Source of the DNA: Cristatella mucedo | Lineage: Eukaryota; Bryozoa; Phylactolaemata; Cristatellidae | NCBI GenBank assembly: GCA_009760855.2 | Contig: WPIO01000035.1 | Coordinates: 1,644,501-1,708,500 of the forward strand | Direction of reading: 5' to 3' | DNA length: 64,000 nt | In this document: positions 1-11,994 of the stretch, piece by piece | How positions within the stretch are numbered: the stretch's first letter is position 1 | How the letters are laid out: each line of letters begins with the position of its first letter | Made by a program: the position numbers and the translations under genes | The notes under the pieces: generated by a model | Seen by the model: the letters and a program-made list of their open reading frames with translations, nothing else | Told to the model about the DNA's origin: nothing | Databases searched by the model: none

Positions 1-90
1 AACATGATGTCATTTGTTGTGCATGCAATTTAACATTTAAAGTTAGATTTTGCACTGCGGTTTAACGAGTTCTTTTTCTTTCATTTTAAG

Positions 91-396
91 AACCTCCTAC
101 AGTAAATATTACACTGATTTCGGAATCGAAACCTCTTTGGACAGTTCAAGCAGGCTGCTTGCTTCCCGACATTTCAGCAACGGAGTTAATTAAAGTAGTC
201 TGGCAGCTAAACGGAAACACAGTTGAAGCATTGGCTCCAGAAGAAGTGACTTTCGAAAATAAATTATTTTTAAGAAGCAGGATTACATTCTACCTCGTAC
301 CTGGGAATCACTCAATTCAATGCGTAAGAGTCATGCCTCTCAAAGGAGTTGCTCAGCTTACCTCAGATGTAATGAAGGTATTCGTTCCATATCCAG
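91..396 (+). CDS. Receptor exon A1: Ig-like domain type A
   Basis: Internal coding exon of 306 bp, preceded by a TTTTAAG acceptor and followed by CCAG|GTAAGA; phase 1 at both ends. It encodes one complete Ig-like domain of about 102 residues. Key residues are a Cys in the motif CLLPD (about residue 22), a Trp 15 residues later (VVWQLNG), and a second Cys in PGNHSIQCVR (about residue 77). This is the B-strand Cys, C-strand Trp and F-strand Cys pattern of the Ig fold. NIT and NHS are potential N-glycosylation sites. By hand alignment it matches exon A2 at 66 of 101 residues and has the same length, so the two are relatively recent duplicates. It is the first exon of this gene in the window; the signal peptide and earlier exons must lie upstream. 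The Ig assignment rests on pattern, not on a database match. Confidence 0.88.
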
Positions 397-2190
397 GTAA
401 GAACAACAGATCAAGATTTTTAAAGCTGCTGGCAGGCTTCAGAACATTATAAAGAGACTTAGCAGGCAAAGCCAGGGTGGAGGCAGTAGTGGTAGCTACA
501 AAATCTTGGTCTGATAGGTAGGAGCCGAGTCTGACACCCTGTAGGGCTCTTTATGAGCCCCTGATGCTTGGCAAAGCTACAAAATACCCAAACGCCAAAG
601 GGAGACGTCTCCTAGTACTCCGTGGCCGCCCCAACCTCAAATCACGGCATCCCGTCTGGGGAAAAGTCTGTGAAATATCTTTAAACATGAGAAAAGGTGG
701 AGATAAAGCCAATCTCACAGCGTTGCTAGAGTGTTTAATGCAAGCACTTTCAAATTTGTCTCTGTTCGTTTTGGTGGTTCCCAAAAAATGCAAGATTCAG
801 CTGTGCCAGTAATTGCACTTTTCTGCATTACAATTATATAGATTGTTTAAAGTAATAAAATACCTCTTCTGGTAAGTTCTGAGATGTCATTTCAGAAAAT
901 GTATCAATCGAAGAAGTGAAGCAAGCCCGAAAAGGAAGTGACCTCTGCTGTCCTTATTGCCTGGTATACTTTGAATTGTAAACATTAGGTACTTTCTATT
1001 GCAGGGATATTGAATCTATACATGTTAGATCGATTTGCTTAGCGTTTTACATTGAAATGACCGAACATTAATTTTGATAGAATGCATCATCATCTAATAG
1101 TTTTTGTAACACAAAACACTTCAAAATTGAATGATGTTCCAGTTACATAGCAATTTGGCTGTGTAGTTACCAGTTGATCAAAAATCGTTTAACCATAGGC
1201 CCAAAGCTTAACCCAAAGTAGTAGTGCTAATCAAGTGGTAGATGATTTCCTAATTGCATTAAATATCAGTATTAGGTAAATACCTGTAACAAGAGTTCTT
1301 GCCTAGAGCCCTCTAGAAATTGTTCAGGGCTAATTGAGCTTTACGTAAACTTTAAATAAAGCCTTGCCGAACTATTAGTGGCAACGTTGGAAAATGTCAT
1401 TAACCATGACAGGAAGTGGCTTGCACAGGGTGTACATGTTATTATCACGGTTAGTAGACTCCTGGAAAAATTTCAGCTAGTATATATACACTAAGGACGA
1501 ATCACAAAGACTGTGACTCCAATGCATGTTGGAGAAATTTAAAAGTATAGTCCAAGAGGTGCATTTTTTTAATATCAGGTTAATTCTCTTAGAAAAACAT
1601 TTATTCACAGGACAATTAACAATATTAGATTCAATGACTATTCACTAAAACATACAATGGCAAAATGAGTGACCAGCAATTGGTGATTTACGTGAGTTGA
1701 GATTTTATTTAAAAATTAAACAGACCAATTTCTACCTAATATCCCTCGGCAAGCAAGTCATAGTTTTTGCAACGTATTAGGGATACAAGTAACAAAATTA
1801 GACTAGAGCTAATATGTTAATCCAGAGAAAGGTCTTTGGAGAATTTAAAACTAAATTGCCTGCAAAAGCAGGAAGATAAACTGATTAGGCGACAATGTGA
1901 ACGATGATCTATCCGGTTCTTGTCACAATTGTTTCTTATATTAACAGGAATTTGTTTTCGTATTCATTTAACCGGAAATGTTGTATTGTAGTCCAGAAGC
2001 AAATATCAGCACTACTATCACAAGGATCACTATTCCTCAGACATATGAACTACATCCTTAGCAAAGCTAAATTGGTTGAGTGATCAACAAAATCAGAGTG
2101 ATTTTGACCTTTCTAAGTTTGCAGTTTCAACGTAAAGCTTCAGCTGGTCACCCTGAACTTTTTTCGGTATCTTTAGCAGATAAAACAATG
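397..2190. other. Intron sequence, no gene recognised
   Basis: First part of the A1-B1 intron. A GC-richer patch at about 460-690 stands out from its surroundings and includes a perfect hairpin (544-549 pairing with 555-560, five-base loop). It resembles an old inserted repeat but matches no other family seen in the window. The rest is AT-rich with no supportable coding signal. Confidence 0.5.
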
Positions 2191-2199
2191 CTCTTCCAA

Positions 2200-3545
2200 C
2201 TAAGCATGTAGGCAGTCACTGCCCTGGCTCTGCTAGATCTGTGTGCTGCCTTCACCAACATTGATCACCAAGTTTTGCTTGAACGGTTGAGACTGAAGAT
2301 CAGTTTGGCAGACAAAGCACTGGCCTTATTTAAATCGTTCTTGTCTAATCTGGTTCAATCCGTGTAGTGTGTGGTTCCTGTCTCACACATGTGACGGCAT
2401 ACCTGTCGAGTCCCTCTGGGTGTCCGTACTCGTTCCCTTGCTATTCTCAATTCATACACAACCTCTGAGAAAAGTGATTAATGGCTCAACGAATAGAAAA
2501 TCAATTTATCAAGACGAAAGGCAGCTGTATATGTCATTCAAACAGTCAAAATCTGCTTTAGAAACTTAGAAACTAAATGCTTGCAAGCCAATTTTCGATC
2601 CCGGATGTCCGCAAAACGTCCTAATATTAAACGACGATAAAAACGAACTACTGCTCATAGAACATCCGAAGTGTCTGGCTAGACTAAAGGGCTTTGCTCT
2701 TCTATTAGGTGACGATATGCGACCATCACCACCTGTTCGAAATTTAGGTGTCATTTTCGACAACTGCCTCAACTTTAAAAGCTTCATTCAGAAGACTGTT
2801 TCTGCAGCTAGCGATCACGTATGATCCCTATCAGAGATTGCGAGCTATATTCCACAGTGGTTTGCAAAAAATTAAGTAGCTCCTAAGTTCTGTATCGGCT
2901 TGATTATTGCAATTCCCTACTGCTCGGCTATCAAAACATCAATTAGGCCACTGCAGCTGACAATAAATATGGTTGCAAGGCTAATTTTCAAGTCCCTCAA
3001 TTTCGAGAAAGTATCTCCTTGGCTAATAGAGCTAAGTTGGATGCCGGTCAACCGACGGATTCTGAGCAAGGTTCATATTCTGACCAACAAGACCCAACAC
3101 GGCTTGGCTCCTTCGTAACTATCGGAATTCCTGCATCAGTTTCATTCTTTTCGCACCATCGGGTCCTGTGTGGACAATGCACTACCTATCCTGTTCCTCA
3201 GCCTTCTGACCATTGGCAACAGTAGCTTTAGATTAGCAGGTCTTAGACTGTGGAACTGGGTTCACAAATTCTAGTGAAACGACAATATTTTTTTACTGCC
3301 GTCCACGGCTTACTCTTTACAATGATCCCGAGATGCGACTTCCATAATAATCACTACCTCAGCTGCTCTCCTGACTCAGCTATGCTTTTCACTTTCTCTT
3401 TGTTGTGTGAGACACATTCTGTTGGCTACCAAATGAGTACCGAAAGCCGCTTAGGTTGTGACTGTGCAATACAAAAATCTCCTGCTAACACCAACATGGT
3501 CTCTGTGAATTTTTGGAATTACAGATGAAGATACACATACAGGCA
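2200..3545 (+). mobile_element. LINE alpha, 5'-truncated and decayed
   Basis: Decayed reverse-transcriptase ORF of a CR1/L2-like non-LTR element. Recognisable pieces are ALALLDLCAAFTNIDHQVLLERL near the start in broken frames, then the conserved C-terminal region (INMVARLIFKS, LIELSWMPVNRRILSKV). It ends with the family signature TESRLGCDCAIQKSPA and a GGAATTACAGATGAAGATACACA end. Frameshifts and stops make it inactive. It forms part of the left arm of an inverted repeat with 14508-16915. Confidence 0.8.
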
Positions 3546-4155
3546 CAGGCAGAATCCGGAAACTTTTTCACGACTGTAAGTCTTCTCTGGTGCCTACAGG
3601 GCTTCCCAAACACAGCTGCTCTCTCTTTCAGATGGCGTTCCCTCTTTTCTCACTCCATCCCATTCACAGCTCATCCTATTGGGTTGGACTGACGTCCAAG
3701 CCAGCCGGATGATAAACCACAGCCGCCAGACCACAGCTATGCACTGACATGTCCCTAGGCCACAGCCACCAACTTTAAGACCCTGAGATGGTTTAGGGAA
3801 CTACCTGGCCTTAACCGACAGCCTGCAAGAGTTCCCAGAGAGCTGAATCATCCACACGGAGAAAAGCAAAACTACATATTTCATTAAACCAGTAGGAAGA
3901 AGACTTGACGAAGGCTGCTCGCAATCTCTTCTTCTACTTTTGCCTATGCTTTTCGTCATCACTGGCTTAACAAAATTACTTCAAAATGCATGCATACCTG
4001 ACCTAAGGCTTGTTAAATACTTGCTATTCTATTTAGGCATGCCATTGGTAGACCCATGCATCCTAGAAACAGGACTAATTGAATTTCGTATAGGTGACTA
4101 GCAGTTTTGCTTGAGTAGCAAAAAATGAGTGTCAGGTTGCTCATGGAGTCCGGTG
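3546..4155. repeat. Inverted-repeat arm segment beyond LINE alpha
   Basis: About 610 bp with no coding signal that recurs in reverse complement at about 14508-15240, again directly attached to the 3' end of a LINE alpha copy. Shared landmarks are CACAGCTGCTCTCTCT, the block around GGTTGGACTGACGTCCA, and GGTGACTAGCAGTTTTGCTT. Similarity fades near 4155. Confidence 0.75.
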
Positions 4156-5465
4156 AACTGCATATGAACCCACCGTTTTGACTGAGCTGAAGGACTAAAC
4201 GTGACCTTCGTTCACGCTTGCCTACACTGCTGGCCGTATGTCACGTTAAACTCGGCACTTTGCTTACTAAGCTAGTGTGTTCTTACTCGGTCAATTGTCG
4301 GATTTCGTTATAATAATAATAATGCACTCAATAAACTTGATGAGTTTTTGCATTTGACTCTATCGTGTGGGCACACTGATTAAACCAAGCTATGAACTAC
4401 TACAATGCTATGCAATGATATGCAACACGTGAACTACTCGGTACCTGAATTAATATAAATCTTAAAATAAGTCAACCTTATAAATAGTCAACTAGTCAGA
4501 CCTAGGAATGTGACGGGCATGTGTCCTCTATACATTTCAAAAAATAAACTGCAAACTAAGAACTTGAAATTGCCTTAATGTTTCTTTATTAGAATTGATT
4601 CGGCATTGGCAGACTGATTCCCAGACTATGACATACTAGTTGTAACCAAGTTAGCAGATGAAATCCATCGGTACAACTATCGAGTCTTGGTTTCCTTTGA
4701 ATGCCATGGCTGCTATAGGAACGTGATCAGTGGTCCGAGGATTCAGTGGTGAAGTGATTATGCAGTCGTAAGATAATGCGGAACCGGCTTCAGAAATTTA
4801 TTTTGGCAATATTGTTTACGTCAGTCCTGTTGCAAAACGATGGTGGCTTCCGGTTTTTTAACCAGGGGAAACAGCAATGCAAACTTGGGTATGACCTCAA
4901 AATAAGGCGTTTTTGGCTTAGATAGGCGTTTGATGAAGGTGGGCACATACTGTGTCTATTAGCAGCGAGGCGTGGCTAGGCTTGACATAATCACGTTCAC
5001 GCTTTGTGATTGTTAACACTGCTATTAGGATGGTTGGCCTTGATAATTTCGTGATTATTTGCATAGTTAACGTTACTTTTACCCGTACAGGTGTTTTGTC
5101 TTCTTACCGGTGAGTACAAGGTTAGGTAGCTTATAGTTATAACGTTTCTGGAAAAACGCCAGTATCACAGCTGCATTTCGCTAAAGATCCCTTTAAAGTA
5201 GATATGCTACTTCATTTGCAAATAGTTACTGCAAATTTATTTTATTTAGCATGTTCAGTTCATATGTCAACGCTCCAAATTTGGGACTCTACTTATCACC
5301 AGTTTTTCGTTTATTAGGCAAGATTTAGTTTATGATTGTCTTTTAATGATTCTACATCTCTGCTGCAAGGATTGATTATTGCAGTAAAGGTTCTCCCATC
5401 AAGTCCGTACAAGAGTTTGTTAAACTAGCTAATATTCATTTGTTTTTTTACAATAACTCTTTCAG
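4156..5465. other. Intron sequence, no gene recognised
   Basis: AT-rich intronic DNA. A short (ATA)n plus AATGCACT block at about 4308-4330 resembles the reverse-complemented 3' tail of LINE beta. Nothing else is supportable. Confidence 0.45.
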
Positions 5466-5650
5466 GAATACTGGACTTAACTTTGGTTAAGACAGAGAAT
5501 GTGTGTAGTATTGCAATCATTCGACATGCTTATTTTCACAACTGAGTCTCTTCCAGGTCCTTATATACGTTCTGGTAAGCAACAGTACACTTTGCTAACG
5601 TAAATTTTCTTTGAAAAATTACCTGGCTCCGTTGCCTATTCTGTAACCAT
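5466..5650 (+). pseudogene. Possible fossil of a type A exon
   Basis: A good acceptor (AACTCTTTCAG) opens a phase-1 reading that starts GILDLTLVKTENV. After a small frameshift, TGC at 5527 begins CLFSQLS (compare CLLPDIS in A1). TGG at 5573 is 46 bases after that TGC; all four intact A exons have exactly 45. Further on, NYLAP resembles FYLVP before the second Cys. Stops and a deletion make it non-functional. This is a pattern match by eye. Confidence 0.3.
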
Positions 5651-5951
5651 ACTATGAATATTATTTAACCGGCAATTGAATATTAATGAATTTTGTAGTA
5701 AATCCAAGTTGCTGTTTTGTTGTTTACAGCGATTTGCAGCAATACTCTCCGTTTATACTAAAGCTCCTAACTTAAGACATGCATTCATAAAAATAGTAAC
5801 AATTGCCTAACCCAGGTTTGATATTGTAGCTGGCAATTTTTAAAATTAAAGCAAATAATACGTCAAATATGGCCATGCCTGGACCGAATTTGCATATTTG
5901 CCATCATGTAAACCGGCAATCGCTGATTATAAAACATTCTGATTTTTCCAG

Positions 5952-6323
5952 GAATTCCATACATTAGAATGAGCAGATGGAATCAATCAATCGGCTTATC
6001 TCCATTAGAACTTGGACTAGCGTACTTTGCTTGCTGTGACGTTAGTGCTTTGGGTGACTACACTGTATCAAACATCACTTGGACTGTTGCTCGACAAACG
6101 GCAAGAGATCTGAACGATGCTGAATATCTCAGGATAGGAAGTAACTATGGCATGCGAATTCATGGAATCGTGTGCGGACAGAGTTCTACAGTGGTTTTAA
6201 TTTCTAGGAACTACAGAACCAGAGAAATTAAAACTCGTTGCTCTGCAAATGTGATCCCGAAATCAGGTGGAAAGTTTCCTTTCAAGGTCACATCTGAAGA
6301 ATTTATTTTTGATATAAGTGAAG
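5952..6323 (+). CDS. Receptor exon B1: Cys-rich Ig-like domain type B
   Basis: 372-bp exon between TTTTTCCAG and GAAG|GTAAAT, phase 1-1. Reading starts GIPYIRMSRW (the G is the split codon). The domain has a YFACC doublet at about residues 24-28, NITW at about 40-43, a DLNDAEY segment, IGSNYG, a Cys before SSTVV (about 74), and a closing Cys in TRCSANV (about 96). It ends DISEG. I count 57 of 123 identities with exon B3. The likely fold is Ig-like: Cys, then Trp, then a beta-strand, then Cys. Oddly, the third Cys of the CC-x-C cluster present in B2, B3 and B4 is Val here, leaving an even number of Cys. The exon is 5.6 kb after A1 and only 52 bp before C1. Confidence 0.88.
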
Positions 6324-6375
6324 GTAAATAACTGTAAATACAAACTTGAGTTTCTGCTTCTAAAAAATCTCTCAG

Positions 6376-6519
6376 TCGCAAGCCTCAGTGTAGTTGTCAT
6401 TACTTTATCAAGAGAAGGAGAAAATAAATTAGTGGCTATCCGCACCATACATGTCAAACTCAAATGCAGTGGCTCTCTTCTTAGTAATGTTCAAGACCTT
6501 TCTGCCGATACTAATGAAG
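6376..6519 (+). CDS. Receptor exon C1: short third module
   Basis: 144-bp open stretch 52 bp downstream of B1, bounded by a pyrimidine-rich AATCTCTCAG acceptor and GAAG|GTAGCA. It is phase 1-1, so it keeps the frame of all other exons. It encodes 48 residues, including LSVVVITLS, a run ending in KLKC, and a terminal DTNEG resembling the ends of other modules (DISEG, YDSEG). It looks like a half Ig domain (F and G strands), similar to the C-terminal half of type B. It also resembles the open stretch at 52284: in both, 16 residues separate the Cys from the final Glu. No LINE similarity was noticed. Support is symmetric phase, good splice sites and the second copy. It may be alternatively used, because skipping it leaves the frame intact. 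Confidence 0.6.
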
Positions 6520-6589
6520 GTAGCAGCTGCTTGTAATTACACGTTCAAGCTATTTTTTAACTAAAATGTAAACTCAAAGAATGAGTTAG

Positions 6590-8420
6590 TTTAAAATTAT
6601 TAATTCAAATATTATGTGTTTGACATTAAACTTAATTTCTTATAGGTACGTTAAATCCCACTGCACAGGTAGCACGACATAATGGTAAGAGGTAGCATGC
6701 TCAATAAACAACAAGAATAAAATGGTAGTGAGCTTCACTCTTCAAGTCAGCGTGTATTAACGATTAGTGGCAGAAGGTGTAGTGTCAGCATTCATAAATA
6801 AATGAATGACTATTCACAGCAAAATTACACAATGTTGTAATAATGATATACGTATCCAGTGTCCAAAAAAATGTAGACGTTAGCTGATTTCAGAAGTGGG
6901 TTCAGAATGACCAGTGGTGAATTGCTATTTATTAGCTTAATAATAAAAAGTGAGGTCTCCAAAGGATTGTAGATTGTTTCAACGCAGAAGTAATCAGATT
7001 GATTACGAAAAGCGAGTCTTATGATTATTTGCCTCTAGGAGCAGTAGATCTAATAGGTAAGCTCGAGCCAATGCATGAACGAACTTAAAAATGAATGACA
7101 CAACCTTGAAGTTGAAGCTTAGCTTGACGAAGATAAATTGCAGGAGGCCGAGAAGTATTTTGATATGGCAACTGGGGCACTCTCGACAGACAAACGTAGA
7201 GGCAGATTAGTGCACAATCTGTAAGCTCTTGAGTAAACATAACAGAATAGCACAACTTAAGGATGGATTTCGGCGTTCAATACCTCTCAAAACAAGCCTT
7301 AACATAGGAAACGCTACGTAGCTTAACGTAGAAAGACTCGACAGTGGAGCTTATATGGTCGTCTCATACAAGGTCACTTTGGATCGTGACACACAGATTT
7401 CGCACAAGGTAAACTCAACAAATGCTTACCGAGCTGATAGGGTAGTTAAGTTTTTGAAACTTCTGAATACAATCTAGTTTTCTCATAATAAGTAATCTGG
7501 TTTCATCATCTCTTATTTTAGAAAGTTTCCTGCCAACAATGGGCTTATGTCATTAATACATACAGCAACAAAGTTAATTTAATTTGATATACCGGAGAGC
7601 TAGGAGGTATTAAAGCAATGCTATCACTGCTTGTCCGTGTGTCTTTTCCAGAGTAGTGGATGTCAAATTGAGCTGGTGGATCCAATCAGCGTGCGGAAGA
7701 ATATAAACAGAACCGAAAGAAGTCAGGAACGTTGAGCTAAACCATATTTCAGAGGTTCCACTAATGGTCGTAGTCCATTCACACCAGTACTCTAGAATTT
7801 CTCATTGATATAGAACCTAAACCATTGAAATGCAGTACTGGTGATGCTCAGTGACTGGAGGCGCTCAAAAATGATTTCGCAATCAATAGTATTAAAAGCT
7901 GTCGAAACATTGAGCCAAACAAGCAGAAATGACCAACGTAAGTCACGATTCTTAGTAGGTTGGTTGTCCCACACAAAGAAATGCTAACTTTTTAGTTTAT
8001 TTAGTTGTTAGCTTTACAACCACCGTCAAAATTAATGCAAATGTTTGAAATGGTATGGTATGTGTTTAGCTTGTTGGCCGCGACTCGTTCAAGTGTCTTT
8101 ACTTAGAGCAATATAATGAAGACTGGGCGGACGTTGCTCATGGTGTCTTAATCTTGAGCTGATCTCTAGAGTCCTTGAATGACTACTGCCTTTGTGAAAA
8201 GTGCTCGGAAATTAAATGCAGCTGGTTGCATTTTCATGATGTTAGGTATGGTAGAAGCAGATAAGAGCATGGTAGAAGCAGAACAATTAAAATAGGGTCC
8301 AAAACACTGTTTGTGTCTTTAAAATAACACGAACCTAATGCCTAGATCACTAGTGACCTCTATGAATGTTGACAGTAAGGACTGCTTGGCATTGAGGGAC
8401 GTGATGCCAGGGAGGATGCT
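6590..8420 (-). mobile_element. LINE beta, decayed
   Basis: Reverse-complemented CR1/L2-like element. The 3' end starts near 6590 (degenerate ATT tail, TTAATTTCT-TAGG block). The conserved 3' region follows, then a block at 7330-7440 matching the equivalent part of the 9170 copy, then a reverse-transcriptase fragment (LLVWLNVSTAFNTIDCEI) at about 7860-7960. Many stops. Part of it mimics small exons with splice sites; these are listed as rejected. Confidence 0.75.
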
Positions 8421-8424
8421 GCAT

Positions 8425-8755
8425 TCTAAGGGATACAGCTTTAGCTCTGCAGGTTATATACTGTAAAACTCGCTTCTACGATTCAAGCACTATGCCATAT
8501 ACTCTCCTGCCGCCGACTGGGGTCAATTCCTTTCAGTGGTCCTGAGCTACTAATTCCATGCCAATCCATACCTCAACTGCAATCCTGACTCTGCTTTGCT
8601 TCATAAATTCTCTTTGTTGTGTGGGATGAAGGCTGGGGGCTACCTAATGCCAACCTAAAGCTGCTTAGGCTGTGAATAAGCTATGAGAAACTCTCATCCT
8701 TAACACCCGGTTAGTATGTATGGCTTTGTGGAGTTACTAATACAGATACATACGC
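8425..8755 (+). mobile_element. LINE alpha 3' fragment
   Basis: Carries the alpha 3' signature: TTTAGCTCTGCAGG, then ACTCTGCTTTGCTTC, TTCTCTTTGTTGTGTG, AAGCTGCTTAGGCTGTG, and a terminal TTTGTGGAGTTACTAATACA. Strongly 5' truncated and abutting the end of the preceding beta element. Confidence 0.75.
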
Positions 8756-8930
8756 AGAGATACGTCGCTCTTCTAGAATATTCCTCTCTGGTAAGAAATG
8801 AATTGCCACGTAAACTCTTTCTGTTCACAAACCTTATTGATATGACTATAGAGGCAGGAGCTGTGGAATCAGCTCTTCCAATCATTCACAGCTCTTTAAG
8901 AGAACTCTGAAAGATCAAACACTGTAGTCC

Positions 8931-8931
<1 letters not shown>

Positions 8932-9003
<72 letters not shown>
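8932..9003. repeat. (TA)n-(TG)n microsatellite
   Basis: An AT dinucleotide run with one GT interruption, followed by an uninterrupted TG run of about 40 bases. Confidence 0.95.
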
Positions 9004-9009
<6 letters not shown>

Positions 9010-9169
9010 TATATCACTTTGAAAATTGCTGGCATCTTTTAATAATGCCATCTCAGAAGATGGAGTAAGTGTTACATACCTGCGAAGCTCAATCAGCTGG
9101 AATGATGTGATATCAATGCTTGAACTTTTGTAAAAAATACATTGTCAGGATTGTCTTCATCACTTTCTC

Positions 9170-10835
9170 CATAATAATAATAATATTAATGCACTAGATA
9201 AAGCGCCATCAGACACCTTTTTCTCTTTATACACGCTTTACAATTGATGCAAAGGGAAATCCAATTGAATGGTAACCAACATCATGCTTGAAAAACAAAC
9301 GAAATGAATAATATGGTTAGGGGTGACATGCATAGGGGCATCATGCAAATGTGGTTAGTGGCAGTATGCACAGTGTCAGCACCCATAAGCACATGAAGGG
9401 CAAACCACAGGGACCTAGTACATGCTGTCCTAAATAGGTGTATTTTTAAGTTCCTTTTAAATGTGGTCAGGTCAGGAGATTTTCTGACACTGGTCGGGAG
9501 GGAGTTCCAGGCTTTGTAAGCATACCAACTAAATGCAAGGTCACCAAAAGATTTAGGATTTGTACGAGGTATGTGTGGACTGTTGGATTCCGAAAAGCGG
9601 GTGGAACGATGTTTGGCCTGATGGGGGAGTATATCTAAGAGATAGGCTGGAGCCATAGTATGAAGGGACCTAAAAGTGAGAGACAAAAACCGTGAATTCA
9701 CTCGGCTGCTTGACTGGTAGCCAGTGCAGGTCAGCGAGATGTAGAGTAAAGTGGAAACTGCGAAGCTCACGACAGACAAGCCTAGCTGCAGAGTTTTTGC
9801 ACCAGCTGCAATCGTCTGATAGGACATGCTGGTGGGCAAGCAAGTAGTGAGTTGCAGGAGCCGAGACGGAATGTCACGAATGCATGGACTAACTTGGACA
9901 AGGTATCCTTATCTAAACAAGCCCAAATTTGAGCAGTGTTATAATGCTGAAAATAGGCAGATTTGACTGTGGAGCTGATATGGTCGTCCAACGAGAGGTC
10001 GCTTTGGAATATGACACCTAGATTTCGACCTGACTCGACAGGAACAATGTTGGCAGAGCTGATTTTAAGAGTCAGCCTTTCCAATTTTTGAATCACACTG
10101 GGTTTGCACATAACTAGTGAGTAAGTTAGTAAGTTTTATCATTGTTTAGTTTTAGAAAGTTTGGTGCCATTCATGTGCAAATGTCGTTAATACATGCAGC
10201 TATTGAGTTGAGAGAATTGCTGGTGCTCGATGGCTGGGAAGGATTAAAGCAAAGGTACAACTGAGTGTCATCCGCATAGAAATGAAAGCCTGGATTATGC
10301 TAGGCAATCACATCAGCAAGAGGGAGAGTATAAATTGTGAAAAGAATCAGACCTAGGACGAACTTTGTGATCGATGGCGTCAAAAGCTGCCCAAAGATCG
10401 AGCAAAACAAGCAGAGACACTCTACCCATGTCTGCATTTGTAAGTAGGTCGTTGTATACCATAAGCAAAGCTGACTCTGTGGAGTGATTAGCTCTACAGC
10501 CAGACTGAAACTTACTAGCAAGGTGTAAGGTTTCAATATATGTATCAGCTTGTCTGCCACGAAACGTTCCAGTGTCTGATAGGCATGCTAGAAGACAGAC
10601 TGGGCGGTAGTTGCTCAAGTTCAGTTGGTCTACTGTCGCTTTCTTGAGATGTCGTTTGACTACAGCTTTTTGAGAGGTGCTGTAAGGTGACCTGAGGCTA
10701 ATGACATATTAATGATATTAGTTATGCACGGCAGCAGCAGATCAATGCAACGTAGGTGCCGGACAGTCGGAAAGGGGTCCAGAGGACTTGTCTTCTTTGA
10801 TTGAGATACAGACTGCTCCGTGATCAGTTTCATTC
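9170..10835 (-). mobile_element. LINE beta, long decayed copy
   Basis: The longest partly readable beta copy. Minus-strand frames give the C-terminal domain (FRSLHTMAPAYLLDILPHQA, FSESNSPHIPRTNPKSFGDL, AWNSLPTSVRKSPDLTTFK), the middle (CKPSVIQKLERLTLKI, GVIFQSDLSLDDHISSTVKS) and reverse-transcriptase pieces (MSNYRPVCLL, SLLVLLDLWAAFDAIDHKV). It begins at an (ATA)n tail at 9170 and is broken by frameshifts and an internal deletion. Inactive. Confidence 0.85.
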
Positions 10836-11990
10836 ATTCCATTTTAAATGCTACATGTCTGCAAGGCTGTGACTATCGTCAATGGCTTAACGTTTTTCCA
10901 AGTCCAAACCAACAACTCGCTGACTGGTCTAGTATTTCTTGCTCTTTTCTGCTAGTATCCATGTGAAAACTCAAATGACTGATCAGACTGTAATCTGTTG
11001 TGCCTATGTTTTACATAATAAAATAACCATCGGTTCATGTTTTGTGCCATGCTGACCATGGCATAACAAAATTTGTTGTTTCCAGTATTTTTGATAGCTA
11101 CCATCTTAGATCTTTGCACATTAGCTGTTATATATCTGATGTATCAAATGCTAAGAGCACTTTATCCATAACATATTTAAGAAGTGTTGAAGTTTCGTAT
11201 ACGTTCAGATGAATTGTGAACGTCTAGAAATTCAAGAGCTTTTCTTCTGATTGTTGTGGAACTTGGTTTGCGGATTTAGTCAATACTCTTAGTGCCAGTC
11301 CCTTAAGTTTCATCAGTTGGTATCACTACTTTGCACTTCGTGTGATGTTAACAGATAATGGGTCCACAGTAATATTCTTGGCTTCCTGTTGGTCATCATG
11401 TTCGACACAACTAGCCACTTTCGAATTGTTAAATAATCCAAAATTCAAACAAATTTCCACCTTTTACCGCTTTACAGAGATTTCTCAGTATTTAGTCTAA
11501 GCCTTACGATTTTTTCACACCCTTTCCTTCGACACTTCATCCTCCGGTTGCTATTAGGTCTTGTCTACCAGGGGTCCAAATATTCTCTCTGATGAAGGAT
11601 TACAACTGTCAGCTGTAAGCTGAATTCCATTGAGCTTGAAGCTACCAGAATAGGCACGTCTTTTTGATTTAAGGTTTGATGATTCCAAGTTAGAAGAATT
11701 CATCGTGACCAACATCATCACTCCCCATATCATTGCCGCCTTTACCATTGACCGAGATTCTGCAAATGTAGTGTGAGCTCTCTTAGTGATGCTCGACGTC
11801 GTTGATGTCACCTTCGTTGTTTAGGCCTCCTCCGTATTTTATCTGACCGGATCCGTGGGTTTCATCCTTTGAATCGTCATCTGTGCAGTCATCGATCTCA
11901 CTGACAGCCCCATCTTTGTCCAACATTTTTGGGGCATTCGAGTCCTCGAAATTACAAATATGTGTTGATAAACGAGCATATTGTTGTTGT
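10836..11990. other. Unassigned intronic region with broken open frames
   Basis: Not clearly LINE. On the minus strand, about 11785-11990 is open and encodes an acidic stretch (SEIDDCTDDDSKDETHG). A second open frame follows at 11554-11811. On the + strand near 11345 a frame reads RVMLTDNGST, which recalls the DNG motif of retroviral-type integrases, but its neighbours do not support that. Best described as an unidentified decayed element or a fossil exon set. Confidence 0.35.
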
Positions 11991-11994
11991 CGTG

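Noticed and set aside
551-812. Overlapping open frames on both strands in a GC-richer patch
   Set aside because: No motif, no phase-1 splice sites and complementary open frames as expected from low stop density; noted as an unclassified patch only.
6646-6684. A 39-bp micro-exon with TTATAG acceptor, GTAAGA donor and phase 1-1
   Set aside because: It aligns base by base with the 3' end of LINE beta copies (TAGGCACTTT..CTGCAAAGGG..AATGGT), so the splice-like ends are chance.
7039-7056. An 18-bp phase-1 micro-exon between CCTCTAG and GTAAGC
   Set aside because: It lies inside a LINE beta block equivalent to GTAGATCTGAGAGATTGG in another copy.
11290-11420. LTDNG as evidence for a retroviral-type integrase
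   Set aside because: The flanking residues lack the other conserved integrase features and no LTRs are seen.
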